Source: Flavobacterium aquidurense
GTDB lineage: Bacteria; Bacteroidota; Bacteroidia; Flavobacteriales; Flavobacteriaceae
Assembly: GCA_900107365.1 (NCBI GenBank)
Contig: FNPS01000002.1
Location: 496,001-560,000 of the forward strand
Direction of reading: 5' to 3'
DNA length: 64,000 nucleotides
Position numbers and translations under genes: made by a program. Of this stretch, positions 1-8,069 are shown one piece after another. Numbering within the stretch: position 1 is the first letter of the stretch; each line of letters starts with the position of its first letter. The notes under the pieces were generated by a model. That model was not told where the DNA came from and made no database searches. It was given only the letters and a program-made list of their open reading frames with translations.

Positions 1-635
1 AACTAATTGCATTTCCTGAAATGTCTATTACAGGTTACGAAAGAGAAAATGCTCAAAAACTGGCTTTCAAAAAAGACGATTCGCGACTGGATCATTTGAA
101 AAAACTGGCTTCTGAAAATAATATTATTATTGTTGCCGGAGCAGCAATTCAAATTGAAGATCAAATGTTTATCGGAGAGTTTGTTATTGCTCCGGATAAT
201 TTGGTCTCCATTTATACAAAACAATTTTTGCATGAAGGCGAAGACAAATTTTTTCAATCTTCATTTAATTATAATCCCATGATTACTATTAAAGATCAAA
301 AGATTTCATTTGCCATTTGTGCTGATATCGATAATCCGTTACATCCGGAAAATGCCTGTAAAAGAGCAACTGATATTTACATCGCCAGTATTTTCTTTAC
401 ACCAAACGGGATTCCGAATGCATATCGCGATTTGCAAAGTTATGCTGAGAAACATACAATGAATATTTTGATGTCAAATTTCAGTGGAGAATCCTGGGGT
501 TATCCTTCAGCGGGACAAAGTGCATTTTGGAATAACAAAGGAGAATTAGTTGGACAAATGAATGATTCAGATTCCGGATTATTATTGGTCGAAAATAAAA
601 ATGATAATTGGACAAGCAAAGTTGCGAAGATTTAA
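1..635 (+). CDS. Carbon-nitrogen hydrolase (nitrilase superfamily), 5' end outside window
   Basis: The reading frame is open from the window edge, so the gene starts upstream; 210 residues are visible. The first visible residues include FPEMSITGYE, the usual block around the catalytic Glu of nitrilase-superfamily amidases (Glu codon at 18-20). The catalytic Lys is probably the K of YTKQFL (near base 219) and the nucleophile the C of FAICADID (near base 318), giving the full Glu-Lys-Cys set. The family hydrolyses C-N bonds of small amides or nitriles in the cytoplasm; the substrate cannot be told from this part. An ATG at 21 lies inside the conserved block and cannot be the true start. The gene is followed by a repeat-rich gap before trpA. 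Confidence 0.85.
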   Translation, partial: LIAFPEMSITGYERENAQKLAFKKDDSRLDHLKKLASENNIIIVAGAAIQIEDQMFIGEFVIAPDNLVSIYTKQFLHEGEDKFFQSSFNYNPMITIKDQKISFAICADIDNPLHPENACKRATDIYIASIFFTPNGIPNAYRDLQSYAEKHTMNILMSNFSGESWGYPSAGQSAFWNNKGELVGQMNDSDSGLLLVENKNDNWTSKVAKI

Positions 636-647
636 AAAAAATAAACC

Positions 648-859
648 CACAGATTGCACAGATTAAAAGATTTTTTTCACGCAGATCTGGCAGATTAGAG
701 CAGATTAAATTAAAAAGATCTGCGCAAATCAGCTTAAATCTATTTTAAATCTGCGTGAAATATATTTCCAGCAATAATCAGTGAAAATCTTTTACCCCGA
801 TAGTTATCGGGGGTGGCAAAGAAATAACTTATAAATACCCACAAGGTTTGAAAACCTTG
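648..859. repeat. Cluster of short inverted and tandem repeats upstream of trpA
   Basis: Three different repeats sit side by side. At 648-757 there are 8-9 base units built on CAGATT/GCAGAT, with CACGCAGAT at 678-686 facing its reverse complement at 749-757. At 795-812 there is the palindrome CCCCGATA-GT-TATCGGGG. At 842-859 CAAGGTTT faces AAACCTTG around a 2-base loop. No gene is visible between 636 and 881. The GATAACTATCGGGG-type and CAAGGTTT-type palindromes look like dispersed intergenic hairpins; whether they terminate, attenuate or stabilise RNA is not evident because none is followed by a clean T-run. Confidence 0.7.
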
Positions 860-881
860 CAGGAGAAAAACATAAAAAAAA

Positions 882-1643
882 ATGAACAGAATAACTCAAA
901 AATTACAAGAAGATAAAAAAATACTTTCTATCTATTTTTCTGCCGGATATCCTAACTTAAACGATACGGTTCAGATTATTCAGGATTTAGAAAAAAATGG
1001 CGTTGACTTAATCGAAATTGGTTTGCCTTTTAGCGATCCTTTGGCCGATGGACCAACGATTCAGGCGAGTTCAACCACGGCACTTCATAACGGAATGACG
1101 ACTCAAATTCTTTTCGATCAGCTGAAGAACATCCGCGAAAGCGTAAAAATTCCGTTGATTATTATGGGATATTTCAACCCGATGTTGCAATACGGAGTTG
1201 AAGCATTCTGTAAAAAATGTGCCGAAATTGGTATCGACGGTTTAATTATTCCGGATTTACCTGTTGATGTGTATGCAGATGAATACAAAGCTATTTTCGA
1301 AAAATACGGATTAATCAATGTCTTTTTGATTACGCCTCAAACTTCAGATGAACGTATTCGTTTTATTGACAGCGTTTCAAACGGATTTATTTATATGGTA
1401 AGTTCTGCAAGTGTTACGGGTTCTCAATCTGGTTTTGCAAATGTTCAGGAAGATTATTTCGAAAGAATTGCAAACATGAATTTGAAAAATCCACAAATTA
1501 TTGGTTTCGGAATTTCGAATAAAGAAACTTTTAATCAAGCTACGAAATATGCAAAAGGCGCTATTATTGGAAGTGCTTTTATTAAGCATTTAAGCGAAAG
1601 TGGTAGTGGGAAGATTTCGGAATTTGTTGGGGAGATCCGATAA
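882..1643 (+). CDS. trpA: Tryptophan synthase alpha chain
   Basis: The alpha subunit cleaves indole-3-glycerol phosphate to indole and glyceraldehyde 3-phosphate; indole is channelled to the beta subunit (TrpB). At 253 residues it is normal length for this TIM barrel. The catalytic pair is visible in IEIGLPFSDPLADGP (Glu45, Asp56). Other family blocks are GLIIPDLPVD, TPQTSDERI, MVSSASVTG and the phosphate-binding GFGISN and GAIIGSAF. The ATG at 882 is the only sensible start. No trpB is visible next to it: the upstream gene is an unrelated C-N hydrolase, so trpA is separated by at least that gene from any trp operon partner. Codon use and composition look native. Confidence 0.97.
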   Translation: MNRITQKLQEDKKILSIYFSAGYPNLNDTVQIIQDLEKNGVDLIEIGLPFSDPLADGPTIQASSTTALHNGMTTQILFDQLKNIRESVKIPLIIMGYFNPMLQYGVEAFCKKCAEIGIDGLIIPDLPVDVYADEYKAIFEKYGLINVFLITPQTSDERIRFIDSVSNGFIYMVSSASVTGSQSGFANVQEDYFERIANMNLKNPQIIGFGISNKETFNQATKYAKGAIIGSAFIKHLSESGSGKISEFVGEIR

Positions 1644-1690
1644 ATAAAAACTTTATAATTATTTCGTACATTTGAATAAACTCAATTATC

Positions 1691-1933
1691 ATGGATTTAG
1701 AAGCTCGCAAAATATCTTTCGTTCAGGAATTTCTAAGACTTGAAAGCGAAGAAATAGTCACTCATCTTGAAACAATACTTCACAAACAAAAAGTAAAGTT
1801 ATTTGACCAGGAAATGAAATCGATGAGTATTGATCAATTTAATAAGGAAATTGATCAATCACTTGATGATGCAAAAAAAGGTAGAATAATCTCTGCAAAA
1901 GACTTAAAATCTAAAATTAAAAAATGGGATTAA
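1691..1933 (+). CDS. Antitoxin-like small protein of a type II toxin-antitoxin pair
   Basis: An 80-residue, highly charged, mostly helical protein without clear sequence motifs. Its C-terminal half (MSIDQFNKEIDQSLDDAKKG) resembles the short antitoxins paired with ParE toxins in Bacteroidota. The assignment rests mainly on position: its 3' end overlaps the start of a RelE/ParE-like toxin by 10 bases, the usual translationally coupled arrangement. A TACATTTG box at 1667-1674 is a plausible -7 promoter 16 bases before the ATG. A function as a DNA-binding antitoxin is inferred, not shown; no typical helix-turn-helix is obvious. Confidence 0.7.
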   Translation: MDLEARKISFVQEFLRLESEEIVTHLETILHKQKVKLFDQEMKSMSIDQFNKEIDQSLDDAKKGRIISAKDLKSKIKKWD

Positions 1934-2241
1934 CAGTTTATTGGACACAATTTGCCGAAGATAAACTTGATGACATTTTTGAATATTACAAATTTAAAGC
2001 AGGGATTAAAGTTGCTCAAACTTTAGTAAATGGAATAGTCGATATTTCATTTACGTTAGAATTCAATGCTTACGGCGGACAAAAAGAGGAATTATTATCA
2101 AAAAGAATTGAAGATTTTAGATACTTAGTTTATAAGAATTATAAAATTATTTACTGGATCGACGAACTTACGCAAATTGTATATGTCTCTAATATCTTTG
2201 ATACTAGACAAAATCCACTAAAACTCATTCTGGAAAAATAA
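1924..2241 (+). CDS. RelE/ParE family toxin
   Basis: A 105-residue protein with the layout of RelE/ParE toxins: an N-terminal strand (LTVYWTQFAED), a helical hairpin, a central basic stretch (RIEDFRYLVYKNYKIIYWID) and the C-terminal VSNIFDTRQNP, typical of the family's last strand. ParE members poison DNA gyrase and RelE members cut mRNA on the ribosome; which applies here cannot be decided by eye. It overlaps the upstream antitoxin by 10 bases, so the two are made from one transcript. The frame is intact, unlike the second toxin at 10533-10828, to which its C-terminus (DTRQ) is related. Confidence 0.85.
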   Translation: MGLTVYWTQFAEDKLDDIFEYYKFKAGIKVAQTLVNGIVDISFTLEFNAYGGQKEELLSKRIEDFRYLVYKNYKIIYWIDELTQIVYVSNIFDTRQNPLKLILEK

Positions 2242-2319
2242 TTTTTTCTAACTCATTTAATCAAAATATTAACATAAAACTACCACATCCTTTTATGTTA
2301 ATTTTTTGTTAAAATAAAA

Positions 2320-2357
2320 TTAAACAACTGTTTAATTTAAACGCTTGTTTAATTTTG
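2320..2357 (+). promoter_or_regulatory. Tandem TetR-type operators over the efflux operon promoter
   Basis: Two 16-base inverted repeats lie one base apart: TTAAACAACTGTTTAA at 2320-2335 (7-base arms, perfect) and TTAAACGCTTGTTTAA at 2337-2352 (one arm mismatch). The second runs into TAATTTTG at 2350-2357, a perfect Bacteroidota -7 box, so a bound repressor would cover the promoter. The regulator is almost certainly the TetR protein encoded immediately downstream (inference from position and operator geometry). A TTG inside the -7 box is in frame with tetR but is part of the promoter, not its start codon. Confidence 0.75.
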
Positions 2358-2378
2358 TACCCGATTAGAAAAACGACC

Positions 2379-3008
2379 ATGTCAAACATCGAATTAAACG
2401 ATAAAAAAATTCAGATTCTGGAGGTTGCTGAAAAGCTATTTTCTGAGAAAGGATTTGAGGGTACATCGATACGGGATATCTCAAAACATGCAAAAATTAA
2501 TATTGCAATGGTCTCGTATTATTTTGGTTCAAAAGAAAGACTACTGGAGGCTTTAATTCTTTACAAAACATCTGATTTAAAATTACAACTCGAAAATTTA
2601 TTACAAGAAAATCTCGAACCTCTTGAAAAAGTCAATAAATTAATCGAAATTTACATTAATAGAATCAGTTGTAACAAAGGTATTTTCAGAGTTTTACATT
2701 TTGAAATCAATTCAGAAAAGAGAGAAAAAAGCATGATTGCCTTTACCGAATTGAAAAAAGGAAATCTTAAATCGGTTGAAAGTATTATAGCACAAGGTCA
2801 GGCAAAAGGCGTATTTAGAAAAGATATTATAATTCCGCTGCTTACACCGACCATAATCGGAACCTTTTTTCACTTTCATATGAATAAATCCTTTTTCGTG
2901 GAATTATTGAATTTAAACACAGAAGAAATGTATAATAATTACATTAAAACCAGTCTTACAAAGCACATTCAACAAACTATAAAAGCGCTACTTGTTTATG
3001 AAAATTAA
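2379..3008 (+). CDS. TetR/AcrR family repressor of the efflux operon
   Basis: A 209-residue TetR-type repressor. The N-terminal helix-turn-helix is clear (AEKLFSEKGFEGTSIRDISK followed by NIAMVSYYFGSKERLLEAL); the C-terminal two thirds would be the ligand-binding and dimerisation domain. ATG 2379 is chosen because the longer frame would start at a TTG that belongs to the -7 box at 2350-2357. It is the first gene of a tetR-tolC-emrA-emrB unit and overlaps the next gene by about 11 bases. Tandem palindromes over its own promoter suggest that it represses itself and the pump, with induction by a pump substrate (inference). Confidence 0.92.
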   Translation: MSNIELNDKKIQILEVAEKLFSEKGFEGTSIRDISKHAKINIAMVSYYFGSKERLLEALILYKTSDLKLQLENLLQENLEPLEKVNKLIEIYINRISCNKGIFRVLHFEINSEKREKSMIAFTELKKGNLKSVESIIAQGQAKGVFRKDIIIPLLTPTIIGTFFHFHMNKSFFVELLNLNTEEMYNNYIKTSLTKHIQQTIKALLVYEN

Positions 3009-4329
3009 TCCATTATTGCTCTTTGGTATTTTCTTCATTGGAATCTCATCAATAGAAGCACAAGAAAAAACAAGTTTAACCTTAGACGAAGCCGTAAAAC
3101 TGGCTTGGGAAAAAAGTAACGAAGTTACGCTTGCCAACACTAAGGTAAACTCAAAAAAATACGAACTACAAGAGGTTAAAAACAATCAATATCCAGATAT
3201 TAAAATTTCTGGCCAATATCAAAGATTGACAAAAGCTTCAATCGACCTGCATAATAATAGCAGTGATCAGGCAAGTGCTGAGCCAATGCCATCTCCGGAT
3301 CAGGCGTTATTAGGTATGGCAACGCTAAGTTTGCCAATATTTTCCGGATTTAAAATTCAGAACAGCATTAAAGCATATGATAATTTGTATGAAGCTGAAA
3401 GTGCTTATGCTGCCAAAACAAAAGAAGATGTCGCTTTGCGTGTAATCACTTATTATACTGCCTTATACAAAGCTCAAAAAACATTGGATCTTTTAAACGA
3501 AAATCAAAAACAAGCCAAACAGCGTGTTACTGATTTTACCGAATTAGAGAAAAACGGAATCATTCCAAGAAATGATTTATTGAAATCACAATTATTGGTT
3601 TCAAAAACGCAATTATCTATCGATGAAGCCAATAACAACATCAATAATATTAACTTTTACCTGACTACTTTACTTAAGTTAGATCCAAGTGTAAAATTGG
3701 TCGTTAACGAAGGCGATTTCTTTAGCTTAAAAACAAGCAATGCACCATCATCTGATGCCGTTGCGCTTGAAAACAGAAAGGATTTAGAGGCTATTCGTTT
3801 GCAACAAAAAGCGAGCGAGGCTAATATCAAAATAGCAAAAGCAGGTTATTATCCTTCACTTGCCTTATTAGGTGGTTATACAGCACTGGATCTTAAAGAT
3901 TTTATTACTGTAAAATATGCAATGAATTTTGGACTTGGTTTGTCATACGATATTTCAGGACTCTATAAAAACAGTGCACATGTAAAAGTTGCCGAAAGCC
4001 AGGCTTTAGAAACAAAAAGTTCAGAAGCAATTTTGACTGATCGTATTAAAAATGAAGTTCAGAAATCTATTGAAGATTACGATTTAGCCATTAACCAAAG
4101 TGTGGTTTATGACGAAGCACTTCAACAAGCATCTGAAAACTACAGACTTGTAAAAGATAAATTTGATAATGGATTGTCTGACACCAATGACTTGGTTGAG
4201 GCTGATGTAGAGCATTTAAATGCTAAAATTAATACTGCTTTATCTAAAGCAACCATTATTCAAAAATATTACGAATTACTTTCAGTATCAGGCCAATTAT
4301 CTCAATCATTCAATCTTTCTAAAATATAA
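2998..4329 (+). CDS. TolC-family outer membrane efflux protein
   Basis: Outer membrane exit duct of a tripartite efflux pump. A signal peptide (MKINPLLLFGIFFIGISSIEAQ) precedes two OEP repeats beginning near SLTLDEAVKLAWEKSNEV and in the C-terminal half (RKDLEAIRLQQKASEANIKIAKAGYYPSLAL), rich in coiled-coil heptads as expected for the periplasmic barrel. Length 443 residues is typical. ATG 2998 is preferred over a TTG two codons upstream since it starts the signal peptide directly; it overlaps the tetR stop, indicating coupled translation. The partners are the adaptor and MFS pump genes downstream. Confidence 0.94.
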   Translation: MKINPLLLFGIFFIGISSIEAQEKTSLTLDEAVKLAWEKSNEVTLANTKVNSKKYELQEVKNNQYPDIKISGQYQRLTKASIDLHNNSSDQASAEPMPSPDQALLGMATLSLPIFSGFKIQNSIKAYDNLYEAESAYAAKTKEDVALRVITYYTALYKAQKTLDLLNENQKQAKQRVTDFTELEKNGIIPRNDLLKSQLLVSKTQLSIDEANNNINNINFYLTTLLKLDPSVKLVVNEGDFFSLKTSNAPSSDAVALENRKDLEAIRLQQKASEANIKIAKAGYYPSLALLGGYTALDLKDFITVKYAMNFGLGLSYDISGLYKNSAHVKVAESQALETKSSEAILTDRIKNEVQKSIEDYDLAINQSVVYDEALQQASENYRLVKDKFDNGLSDTNDLVEADVEHLNAKINTALSKATIIQKYYELLSVSGQLSQSFNLSKI

Positions 4330-4341
4330 TCGATCGCTCTC

Positions 4342-5421
4342 ATGGAAAAGAAAAAAACAAATACTAAATTCATCATTATACTAACCGTTTTGGTTTTATT
4401 GGGGGGAACTTACGGAATAACAAAATACTTACACGGACAGTCTCACGAAGAAACAGATGATGCTCAGATTGAGAAAAAAATGAATCCAATTATTCCGAGA
4501 GTATCTGGATACATTAGTAAAGTGTATGTAAAAGATAATGATTTTGTAAAAAAAGGAGATACTTTATTTACTATCGATAAAAGAGATTATCAATTGAAGA
4601 TTGACGAAGCAAATGCTGCTTTGTTAGGTGCTGAAGGTCAATACGAAGCTGCAAAAGCAGATATTGGTAGTGCAAATGCAAGCATTTCAGTTTCAGATGC
4701 TCAAATGAGATCTGCAAGTGGTTCTATCGAAAGTGCTAAAATTAGATTGAGACAAATTACTAACGACTACAATCGTTATAATAATCTATACAAAACACAT
4801 ACAATCACTAAACAACAATACGAACAGGCTTTATCTGCAAAAGATGAGGCTGAAAATCAAGTTCGTGTTTTAGAGCAACAACAAAGAGCTAGTTCTTACC
4901 AAAAATCGGTAATTGAATCTAAATCTAAAGCTTCTGACAAACAAACTGAAGTTGCTGCTGCAAACATTAAAAGAGCTAAAACAATGTTGGATGTTGCTCA
5001 TTTAAATCTTACATATACAGTTGTAACAGCTGCAATTGATGGTCAGGTTTCTAAAGTTGATATTCAGCCAGGACAATTGGTTCAGCCAGGACAATCTTTA
5101 TTTTACATCATCAATAACAATGAGGCTTGGGTTGTAGCTAACTTCAAAGAAACACAATTAAACAAAATGATTGTGGGACAAAAAGTAACCTTAAAAGTAG
5201 ATGCTTATCCTAACTATGAGTTTAAAGGAATTGTAACATCATTCTCTCCAGCTACAGGATCTCGTTTTTCATTATTACCTCCTGATAACGCAACAGGAAA
5301 CTTCGTAAAAACAATTCAAAGATTACCGGTAAAAATTAGTTTAGATCCAACGAATGACCCTGAGAAAGTAAAATTATTACGCCCGGGAATGAATGTTGAT
5401 GTAGACGTACATTTAAAATAA
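4342..5421 (+). CDS. HlyD/EmrA-type membrane fusion protein
   Basis: Periplasmic adaptor linking an inner-membrane MFS pump to the TolC-like duct. One N-terminal membrane anchor (about residues 9-26), then the family's TDDAQI start and biotinyl-lipoyl half (IIPRVSGYISKVYVKDNDFV), a long alpha-helical hairpin rich in Ala/Gln/Lys (about 85-210), the second lipoyl half (AAIDGQVSKVDIQPGQLVQ) and a beta-barrel domain to the end. Length 359 residues is usual for EmrA. It lies 12 bases after the tolC-like gene and 4 bases before the emrB-like gene. Confidence 0.94.
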   Translation: MEKKKTNTKFIIILTVLVLLGGTYGITKYLHGQSHEETDDAQIEKKMNPIIPRVSGYISKVYVKDNDFVKKGDTLFTIDKRDYQLKIDEANAALLGAEGQYEAAKADIGSANASISVSDAQMRSASGSIESAKIRLRQITNDYNRYNNLYKTHTITKQQYEQALSAKDEAENQVRVLEQQQRASSYQKSVIESKSKASDKQTEVAAANIKRAKTMLDVAHLNLTYTVVTAAIDGQVSKVDIQPGQLVQPGQSLFYIINNNEAWVVANFKETQLNKMIVGQKVTLKVDAYPNYEFKGIVTSFSPATGSRFSLLPPDNATGNFVKTIQRLPVKISLDPTNDPEKVKLLRPGMNVDVDVHLK

Positions 5422-5425
5422 ATAA

Positions 5426-7015
5426 ATGGCAACAGCAGTACAAGCAGACGACGATTTAGTAGAATACGGTTACAGACGCGTTATTATTACCATTACAGCA
5501 GTACTTTGTGCCTTGCTGGAAATTGTAGATACAACGATTGTAAACGTAGCTCTTACAGACATGCGCGGAAGTCTTGGTGCTACCTTGACCGATGTGGCGT
5601 GGGTAATTACAGCATACGCAATTGCGAATGTTATTGTAATTCCGATGACGAGCTGGTTATCACAGCAATTTGGAAGACGTAATTATTTTGTGGCTTCCAT
5701 AATAATATTTACAGTCTGCTCCTTTTTATGTGGTAACGCAACCAATATTTGGGAACTAGTAGCCTTTAGGTTTGTTCAGGGAATGGGTGGAGGCGCCTTA
5801 CTTGTAACAGCCCAAACCATTATTACCGAAAGTTATCCGATTGCAAAACGTGGTATGGCGCAAGCTATTTACGGAATGGGAGTAATTGTTGGACCAACTT
5901 TAGGGCCACCTTTAGGAGGTTATTTAGTAGATAATTATTCCTGGCCTTATATCTTTTATATCAATATTCCGTTAGGAATTATCGCTACTATTTTGGCTTT
6001 GACTTTTGTTAGAAGCCCGAAATACGGAGAAAAACTAAAAGCGAATCAGGTTGACTGGTGGGGAATTATATTGCTATCGGCTTTTATCGGATCATTACAA
6101 TTCGTTCTGGAACATGGTCAACAAGACGACTGGTTTAATGATTCTCTTATTGTAACATTAAGTGTAGTAACAGTTCTTGGATTGGTACTGTTTATTTGGA
6201 GAGAGCTAACCTATAAACATCCAATTGTAAATCTAAGTGTTTTAAAAGACGGAAATCTTAGAATTGGAACCGTAATGTGTTTTATTCTTGGTTTTGGATT
6301 ATACGGATCAACTTTAATTATTCCGATTTACACACAGTCTATTTTAGGATGGACCGCAACGGATGCCGGATTATTATTGATTCCAGGTTCAATTACCACT
6401 GCGTTCATGATGCCTTTTGTGGGTAACATGATCCAGAAAGGAGTTCCGCAAGCTTATATGGTAGGAGTTGGATTTTTAGTTTTCTTCTTTTTTACCTTTA
6501 TGATGCAAACTCGTATGACACCTGATACTGGTGTAGAACATATGTATTGGCCATTGATTTTAAGAGGAATTGGTTTAGGATTACTTTTTGTACCTATTAC
6601 CACACTTTCACTTTCAACTTTAAAAGGAAAACATATTGGTGAAGGAGCCGCTTTTACCGGAATGATGCGTCAATTAGGAGGTTCATTTGGTATTGCAATT
6701 ATCACCACTTTTATCACTCGTTTTAGTCAGGAACACAGAGTAAATCTAATTAACAATTTAGATCCTGCAAAGTTTGACGTTCAACAACGTATTCAAGGAA
6801 TGCAAAGAGCTTTTATGTCAAAAGGATATAGCGCCGATGTTGCCCTTAAAAAAGCCTATCAGGCTATCGATTATTCAATTATGAAGCAAAGTACCGTAAT
6901 GTCGTACATAGACATTTTTATGTATCTAGGTATTATGTTCTTATGTTGTATTCCAATTATCCTCTTTATCAAAAGAGGTAAAAACAAGATTAATCCTGCT
7001 GATGCAATGCATTAA
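5426..7015 (+). CDS. MFS transporter, DHA2 (EmrB/QacA) family
   Basis: Proton-driven drug exporter of the inner membrane with about 14 predicted membrane helices over 529 residues. The DHA2 signature LEIVDTTIVNVAL appears in helix 1, motif A-like residues (SQQFGRRNYF) in loop 2-3, and the antiporter motif C region (GVIVGPTLGPPLGG) in helix 5. Together with the adaptor and TolC-like genes it forms an EmrAB-TolC-like system able to pass drugs straight across both membranes. Substrates are unknown. It is the last gene of the unit; a strong terminator follows at 7055-7088. Confidence 0.95.
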   Translation: MATAVQADDDLVEYGYRRVIITITAVLCALLEIVDTTIVNVALTDMRGSLGATLTDVAWVITAYAIANVIVIPMTSWLSQQFGRRNYFVASIIIFTVCSFLCGNATNIWELVAFRFVQGMGGGALLVTAQTIITESYPIAKRGMAQAIYGMGVIVGPTLGPPLGGYLVDNYSWPYIFYINIPLGIIATILALTFVRSPKYGEKLKANQVDWWGIILLSAFIGSLQFVLEHGQQDDWFNDSLIVTLSVVTVLGLVLFIWRELTYKHPIVNLSVLKDGNLRIGTVMCFILGFGLYGSTLIIPIYTQSILGWTATDAGLLLIPGSITTAFMMPFVGNMIQKGVPQAYMVGVGFLVFFFFTFMMQTRMTPDTGVEHMYWPLILRGIGLGLLFVPITTLSLSTLKGKHIGEGAAFTGMMRQLGGSFGIAIITTFITRFSQEHRVNLINNLDPAKFDVQQRIQGMQRAFMSKGYSADVALKKAYQAIDYSIMKQSTVMSYIDIFMYLGIMFLCCIPIILFIKRGKNKINPADAMH

Positions 7016-7054
7016 TAGCGTTAATATAATAATTGATTTATAATTTATAATACG

Positions 7055-7088
7055 AAAAAGCCGGGTAATTTATTTTACCCGGCTTTTT
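7055..7088 (+). terminator. Rho-independent terminator of the efflux operon
   Basis: A 14-bp stem with GCCGGGTAA facing TTACCCGGC, a short loop and a T-run to 7089. It sits 40 bases after the emrB-like stop. The flanking A-run lets it also serve the opposite strand, but yaaA (minus strand) ends farther right, so it could terminate both. Confidence 0.9.
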
Positions 7089-7105
7089 TATTTTAATTAG
7101 ATTAC

Positions 7106-7200
7106 AGGGATTGAAATCCCTTTCTACAATATAGATAAAGTCTCCGACTCTCAGGCAAAACCTTAGTATCTTAGAAACTTAGAACCATAGCATCTTAAAA
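7106..7200. repeat. Palindrome plus octamer-period array between emrB and yaaA
   Basis: AGGGATT faces AATCCCT around two bases at 7106-7121. From 7157 to 7200 a degenerate tandem array follows with period 8 (CCTTAGTA, TCTTAGAA, ACTTAGAA, CCATAGCA, TCTTAAAA). The array abuts the last codon of yaaA. It is one of a family of such arrays in this window. Confidence 0.75.
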
Positions 7201-7201
7201 A

Positions 7202-7960
7202 TTATCTCGTAAAAACCAAATGATTTCCTTTAGAAAGATTCGCATCAAACTGATAACCTTCATAATTGAAACCTTTTAAGTCATCAATAGTTTCCGCATT
7301 AGTATCGATAATATAACGTACCATCATACCTCTCGCCTTTTTTGCAAAGAAACTAATCATTTTTAATTTCCCATCTTTGTAATCTTTAAAATCCGGAGTG
7401 ATTACAGGAACTTTTAATGTTTTTACATCAACTGCTGAAAAATATTCGTTACTGGCTAAATTCACAAACAGCTCTCCTTTTGTCAACTCTTTATTCAACG
7501 CTTTTGTAACGGTTGGCTTCCAGAATTCATGTAAGTTTTTGTATTCACCTACTGGCATTTTTGTTCCCATTTCTAAACGGTATGCCTGCATTAAATCCAG
7601 TGGTTTTAAAACACCATAAAGTCCCGATAAAATTCTAAGTTTATCTTGTAATACTTCTAATTTTTCTAACGGAATAGTATAAGCATCCAATCCGGTATAA
7701 ACATCACCATCAAAAGTATAAACAGCCGGGCGTGCATTTTCAGGAGAAAAAGGCGTTTTCCATTTTTGATTACGCTCCCAGTTTAAATCAGACAACTTTT
7801 CAGAAATAGACATTAATTCAGACAATTCTGCTGGTTTTTTAGTCTTTAAAATTTTGTGAACCTGGCGCGCTTCTTTTAAAAAAGACGGTTCAGTATATTG
7901 AGTAGTTGGTAATTCTTTTTCGAAATTCAGTGACTTCGCAGGCGATATAACAATTTTCAT
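7202..7960 (-). CDS. yaaA: Peroxide stress protein YaaA (UPF0246)
   Basis: A 252-residue cytoplasmic protein beginning MKIVISPAKSLNFE, the diagnostic start of the YaaA family. Other conserved blocks include YTFDGDVYTGLDA, LSGLYGVLKPLDLMQAYRLEMG, VNLASNEYFSAVD and FFAKKARGMMVRYI. In E. coli YaaA lowers free iron and protects DNA and proteins during peroxide stress; the fold binds DNA. It is a single gene on the minus strand. CAAAAATA at 7981-7988 gives a TATTTTTG -7 box on the minus strand upstream of the start. Confidence 0.95.
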   Translation of the reverse strand: MKIVISPAKSLNFEKELPTTQYTEPSFLKEARQVHKILKTKKPAELSELMSISEKLSDLNWERNQKWKTPFSPENARPAVYTFDGDVYTGLDAYTIPLEKLEVLQDKLRILSGLYGVLKPLDLMQAYRLEMGTKMPVGEYKNLHEFWKPTVTKALNKELTKGELFVNLASNEYFSAVDVKTLKVPVITPDFKDYKDGKLKMISFFAKKARGMMVRYIIDTNAETIDDLKGFNYEGYQFDANLSKGNHLVFTR

Positions 7961-8069
7961 TTGTACGTTTTTCTATGATTCAAAAATACAAATTGAATTT
8001 TTAAAATACAGCAATACGAATTGATTTGTTTGATAGTTCTATAAGTGAATATGTACTGATCGTTTTTCC

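Noticed and set aside
2355-2378. TTG start giving a longer TetR protein
   Set aside because: The TTG is inside the TAATTTTG promoter box and operator; ATG 2379 is the sensible start.
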